DNA from: JAAYBQ01 sp035403465
GTDB lineage: Bacteria; Spirochaetota; UBA4802; UBA5550
DNA: 64,000 bases
NCBI GenBank assembly: GCA_035403465.1
Contig: DAONFG010000006.1
Coordinates: 45,689-109,688, forward strand
Reading direction: 5' to 3'
Shown here: positions 60,363-64,000 of the stretch, one piece after another
How the letters are laid out: the number at the start of each line of letters is the position of its first letter
Numbering within the stretch: the first letter of the stretch is position 1
Position numbers and translations under genes: made by a program
Notes under the pieces: generated by a model
Seen by the model: the letters and a program-made list of their open reading frames with translations, nothing else
Databases searched by the model: none
What the model was told of the DNA's origin: nothing

Positions 60363-62327
60363 TTACCCTATGTCGATTATAATAAGGGTAAAATCATCAT
60401 CGAATTGTCTGAACGACCTCCATCCCTGCAGTTCATTAAATATAAATTCTATAGATTCATCTATTGCAAGCTCCCTGGTCTGCATTAAAAGCATTTTCAG
60501 CCGTTCCAGCCCGAACATCTCCTTGTCAGCATTGAAAGCTTCAACAAGTCCGTCTGTGTATGCAATTATTCTATCCCCCGGATCAATTTCAAACTCAACC
60601 AGCTCCAGATCCATTGAAGAATTGATTCCGATTACCCTTCCCCGGGGCATGTATTCATGCAATACCGCTTCACCGTTTTTCCGCGATATATGGAGAAGCG
60701 GTTCATGGCCTGCCCGTGCGTAATGAACTTTTTTATCCGTTCTGCTGATGTAGCAGTACCCGGCGGTCAGAAGGTTCCCCTCCATTTTATCAAAAAGGTG
60801 CCTGTTCAATCCCTGGATAAACAGATCGGGATTTGAGTAGACCGGGGTCAGTGTGCTGAACAGAATTTTTACCATTGAAGCTATAAGTGAGGCCGGTATC
60901 CCATGACCGGATACATCGGCGATCAGGAGACCGAGTTTCTCCTGCTCAAATGCATGAAAGTTATAGAAATCTCCGCTGATATTTTCCGCGGGGATATATT
61001 TCACACCGATATTGAATCCCGTTAATTCAGGGAGGCTCTGAGGAACATTGGCCAGCTGAATTTTCCTGGCAATTGAAATTTCATTTTCAAGGCGGGCAAG
61101 CCGTTTACCCTCCTCCATCTTCTCCTGCAGCAGGATATTCAGCTCTTCAGCTGTGTTAAGGTTAAAAATAAACCTGTTCACCAGCTGCAGACCTATGAGT
61201 ATCATCATAAGCGGCACTCCCAGCGGATATAGCGGGACTCCCCCCTCTACGGCATACAGGCTGAACACAAGGATGTCGTATATCCCGAAAATGAATATCG
61301 GGATAAGGGCAACAAAAAGCATAAGCCCCTTTTTATTCCCGGCAGCAAGCTGACTTATCGAAACGTAGACAATGTCAACTATGTACAGCGGGATAAGCAG
61401 CAGGTAAATATTTCTCCAGTAAATAATGTAGTAGCGGTCCCGGGAGAGCAGCATAAGAAGCGTGAATACAACAGGAAGAAAAAGATAAAGTACCAATCTC
61501 CTGCGGGATACCGCCATTCCAAGAAATGTTCTGAAGAAAAGCGCTATAAATGGTGGAACGAAAATAAGCCCCACTGCACATATCTTGAATATTGTATCCG
61601 AGGAGAGCGGGATGTATGTATAAACATTTTCAATAAACTGCAGGATCATCATGTCAGCCAGGAAAAATGTAGTAGCTGCATAATAAAAATACATTACCTC
61701 TTTTTTTCTTTTCAGGTAAATAGATATGAAGAGGATCGAAAAACTCAGCAGGAGAACACAGAATGAGTGGATGAATTCTATCTGGAGAAAATTTTTAACC
61801 ATGTATTCATAGTTGCCCTGCTCTTTATCAACGATCCTGAGCGGCGAGATTATCCACAATTCAGCATCAAAATAAGTAATTATATCTATCCTGTTTTCAC
61901 CCTGGAGCAGGTATTCTTGCGGGATCGGGTAATTGCGGAATTTTGCCCAGCCCGATCTGAAGAAGGGGGGGAAGATACCTGTTTCACCGATTTTTTTTCC
62001 ATTGAAGAATACCATATCGGTATTCATTATTTCACCGGCCTGGAACACAAGGTTGTCTGCTGGTTTACTGTCGATGGTTACAGTTTTTCTGTAGAGTATA
62101 TAGCCCCTGGTAATATTTCTTTTTTGTGCTATTATTTCGAATAGTTTTCTGTTGGGCAGCTGCACTTTGTTCCATTCTGAACCGTCAGCAGGCGGGTAAT
62201 CGTTTTCAGAATTTATAATGCAGTAGTCCCAGGCCCCGGAGAGATTGATCTCGGTTCCGGCATACGCTTTGCATGCAAATAATGAGAGCATAATGCATAT
62301 AACTATATATTTAAAGCGCATTGCCAT
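60363..62327 (-). CDS. 7TM membrane protein with SpoIIE-type PP2C phosphatase domain
   Basis: This 654-residue protein has a signal peptide and an N-terminal extracytoplasmic beta-sandwich domain (about residues 22-175; LSGAWDYCI and a jelly-roll-like strand order). About seven membrane helices (about 185-385), a short coil and a C-terminal PP2C/SpoIIE domain with SGDFYNFH, IADVSGHGIPAS, AYTDGLVEA and DDDFTLIII follow. This plan equals the 7TMR-DISM receptors coupled to RsbU-type phosphatases. It should sense an external ligand and dephosphorylate a STAS protein. The target could be one of the STAS proteins in this window, but it is not adjacent to them. Confidence 0.9.
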   Translation of the reverse strand: MAMRFKYIVICIMLSLFACKAYAGTEINLSGAWDYCIINSENDYPPADGSEWNKVQLPNRKLFEIIAQKRNITRGYILYRKTVTIDSKPADNLVFQAGEIMNTDMVFFNGKKIGETGIFPPFFRSGWAKFRNYPIPQEYLLQGENRIDIITYFDAELWIISPLRIVDKEQGNYEYMVKNFLQIEFIHSFCVLLLSFSILFISIYLKRKKEVMYFYYAATTFFLADMMILQFIENVYTYIPLSSDTIFKICAVGLIFVPPFIALFFRTFLGMAVSRRRLVLYLFLPVVFTLLMLLSRDRYYIIYWRNIYLLLIPLYIVDIVYVSISQLAAGNKKGLMLFVALIPIFIFGIYDILVFSLYAVEGGVPLYPLGVPLMMILIGLQLVNRFIFNLNTAEELNILLQEKMEEGKRLARLENEISIARKIQLANVPQSLPELTGFNIGVKYIPAENISGDFYNFHAFEQEKLGLLIADVSGHGIPASLIASMVKILFSTLTPVYSNPDLFIQGLNRHLFDKMEGNLLTAGYCYISRTDKKVHYARAGHEPLLHISRKNGEAVLHEYMPRGRVIGINSSMDLELVEFEIDPGDRIIAYTDGLVEAFNADKEMFGLERLKMLLMQTRELAIDESIEFIFNELQGWRSFRQFDDDFTLIIIDIG

Positions 62328-62525
62328 TTAATATTGCCAGCCGCCGGATTGAATAATTTTTTTATTATGAAATTTTACGATCACAAAATTAGTACATGAC
62401 CAGCTGTTCAAATAAAACCCATGCGGGCTTTTTGTCAATCAACTTTCGCTTTTTATACAGGCTTGTAAATATGTTTCCGGGGACGGGAAATTTTAGAAAA
62501 AATAAATTCTCAAAATCCTGTTTTA

Positions 62526-63905
62526 TTAAAAATCCAGTGTCCCGACACACCTTGGAAACGGGATAACGTCGCGGATATTCTGCATTCCTGTAACAAATTG
62601 TATCAGCCTCTCAAATCCCAGCCCGAACCCGGAATGAGGGACAGACCCGTACTTACGCAGCTCAAGGTACCACCAGTAGTTCTTCTCATCCAGACCCAGT
62701 TCCTGAATGCGTGACAGGAGCTTACCATAGTCACTCTCCCTCTCGCTTCCGCCGATGATCTCGCCCAGCCTTGGAACCAGCACATCCATGGCGCGTACTG
62801 TTTTGCCGTCGTCATTCTGCTTCATGTAGAAAGCCTTAATATCCCTGGGGTAATCAGTCACGATTACAGGTTTCCTGAATATCTCCTGGGTAATGAACTT
62901 TTCGTGTTCACTCTGCATGTCCATGCCCCAATCAACGGGGTATTCGAATTTATTACCTGACTTTCTGAGTTCATTTATCGCGTCAGTGTATGTGATACGT
63001 TCAAAACTGCTCTCTGTTATATGCTCAAGGTTTTCAATTATTCCCTTTTCGATCATGCTGCTGAAAAACTCCATGTCGCCCCTGCAGTTTTTAAGCACAT
63101 AGTTGAGTATATACTTTATAAAATCCTCAGCCGTATCCATGTTCAGGTTGATGTCGCAGAAGGCCATTTCCGGTTCAACCATCCAGAACTCGGCCAGGTG
63201 CCGCGAAGTGTTGGAATTCTCCGCCCTGAACGTGGGGCCGAATGTATAAACGTTTTTCAGCGCAAGGGCGTATATCTCGGCCTCCAGCTGTCCGCTTACA
63301 GTAAGTGATGCCTCCTTGCCGAAAAAGTCCCGGCTGAAATCGACACCCTCTTTTGTTACGGGAATTTTATCAAGGGGGAACGTTGTTACCCTGAACATTT
63401 CACCCGCGCCCTCACAGTCGCTTCCTGTAATAATCGGTGTGTGGACATAGACGAATCCCTTTTCATTAAAGTAACTATGTATGGCGAAGCTCATAGCGTT
63501 CCTGATACGCGCCACCGCGCCGAATGTGTTGGTCCTGGGCCGGAGGTGCGCGATCTCGCGAAGAAACTCGAAGCTGTGCCTCTTCTTCTGCAGCGGGTAC
63601 TCCGCGGGATCAGCCTCGCCGTGCACCTTTATTTCATCAGGCAGAACCTCTACGCTCTGCCCGGCGCCCTGCGACGCCACCAGCTTCCCTTTTACAGTTA
63701 CGCTGGCGCCGTTAACCAGTGTCGCGTCAAGCGATTCGAATCCCGGGAAACTTTTTGTTATGACAACCTGCAGGTTATCCATGCACGAACCATCGTTTAC
63801 CGCAATAAACGACACCTCCTTTGAATCACGTTTTGTCCTGACCCAGCCCTCAACAGTCACCTGCTGATTGTTTCCTTCCAGTAATAGTATCTCTTTTATT
63901 CTCAT
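62526..63905 (-). CDS. asnS: Asparaginyl-tRNA synthetase
   Basis: This 459-residue class IIb synthetase has an OB-fold anticodon domain (RIKEILLLEGNNQQVTVEGWVRTKRDSKEVSFI start). The catalytic domain shows motif 2 as FGPTFRAENSNTSRHLAEFWMVEPE and motif 3 as GFGLGFERL, and it closes with IRDVIPFPR. The latter sequences are typical of AsnRS rather than AspRS. The ATG at 63905, with GGAG nine bases upstream, is the preferred start; in-frame extensions upstream are unsupported. It is followed on its 3' side by about 200 bases and the 7TM phosphatase gene. Bases 63906-64000 hold only its upstream region. Confidence 0.95.
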   Translation of the reverse strand: MRIKEILLLEGNNQQVTVEGWVRTKRDSKEVSFIAVNDGSCMDNLQVVITKSFPGFESLDATLVNGASVTVKGKLVASQGAGQSVEVLPDEIKVHGEADPAEYPLQKKRHSFEFLREIAHLRPRTNTFGAVARIRNAMSFAIHSYFNEKGFVYVHTPIITGSDCEGAGEMFRVTTFPLDKIPVTKEGVDFSRDFFGKEASLTVSGQLEAEIYALALKNVYTFGPTFRAENSNTSRHLAEFWMVEPEMAFCDINLNMDTAEDFIKYILNYVLKNCRGDMEFFSSMIEKGIIENLEHITESSFERITYTDAINELRKSGNKFEYPVDWGMDMQSEHEKFITQEIFRKPVIVTDYPRDIKAFYMKQNDDGKTVRAMDVLVPRLGEIIGGSERESDYGKLLSRIQELGLDEKNYWWYLELRKYGSVPHSGFGLGFERLIQFVTGMQNIRDVIPFPRCVGTLDF

Positions 63906-64000
63906 GTACTTTTTCTCCATAGTTGACTTCAGCCCCTGACCGATGAGCCCCCTGTCCCCCAGACCGTGTGAAAAATGGGGCAAAGGGATTTTATTAATTG

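Overview
The window reads as a chromosomal segment of a free-living Gram-negative bacterium, most likely a member of the Spirochaetota. This is inferred from gene content, not proven. Supporting features are the rpoN-hpf-hprK-ptsH block, a large chemotaxis operon with two cheD genes, many envelope TPR proteins, RsbU-type phosphatases, an Omp85 porin-like protein, several lipoproteins and a Bdr-like heptad coiled-coil protein. Coding density is high and base composition is moderate. There is no rRNA, no CRISPR array and no transposase or integrase gene that I can recognise.

Layout. 1-1.7 kb: the 5' end of a DUF3375/JetA (Wadjet-type SMC defence) gene runs off the left edge, followed by an enoyl-CoA isomerase-like protein and a coiled-coil membrane protein. 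2.0-8.1 kb: ribH, nusB, a membrane-anchored TPR protein, a dGTPase, a DUF1285-like protein and a VKOR-DsbA fusion. 8.2-17.5 kb, minus strand: priA, a UDG-like Fe-S protein, the NtrY/NtrX two-component pair, ptsH, hprK, hpf and rpoN, which together look like a sigma-54 and HPr-kinase regulatory block. 17.7-20.1 kb: a small outer-membrane-type protein, a thioesterase, repeats and a lipoprotein. 20.4-26.7 kb, minus strand: cheB-cheD-cheR-cheD2-cheW-cheY-STAS-cheA. 27-32 kb: a CxxCxxCC protein, an exported protein, a CapA-like lipoprotein, a SUMF1-domain protein and rsmI. 32.3-35.7 kb: argD-argF-argG. 36-45 kb: an Omp85-family barrel, an acyl-CoA-dehydrogenase-like protein, a MoxR ATPase with its VWA partner, an RsbV-like STAS protein, an RsbU-like phosphatase and a TPR protein.

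45.2-56.3 kb looks like an integrated island. An intact tRNA-Gly(CCC) lies at its left end, and a 48-bp perfect copy of the 3' half of that tRNA plus flank lies 10.9 kb away. Everything between is on the minus strand and almost all of it carries export signals: a decayed WD40-repeat protein, a lipoprotein with a SecD-P1-like domain, a CHASE2-adenylate cyclase, a DUF4384-like protein, a TPR-CHAT (caspase-fold) protein with a 120-bp tandem repeat and an assembly gap, an M48 metalloprotease and a CsgG/DUF4384 protein. I regard this as the most interesting part of the window: a possible envelope-located sensing and proteolysis module. No integrase is visible, and the functional link is inference. 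The rest (56.4-63.9 kb) holds a PAS-GGDEF diguanylate cyclase, a MORN-type lipoprotein, a 7TM-SpoIIE phosphatase and asnS.

The intergenic regions hold at least four families of dispersed, largely palindromic repeats. These include two copies of a 215-236 bp element whose ends are inverted repeats.
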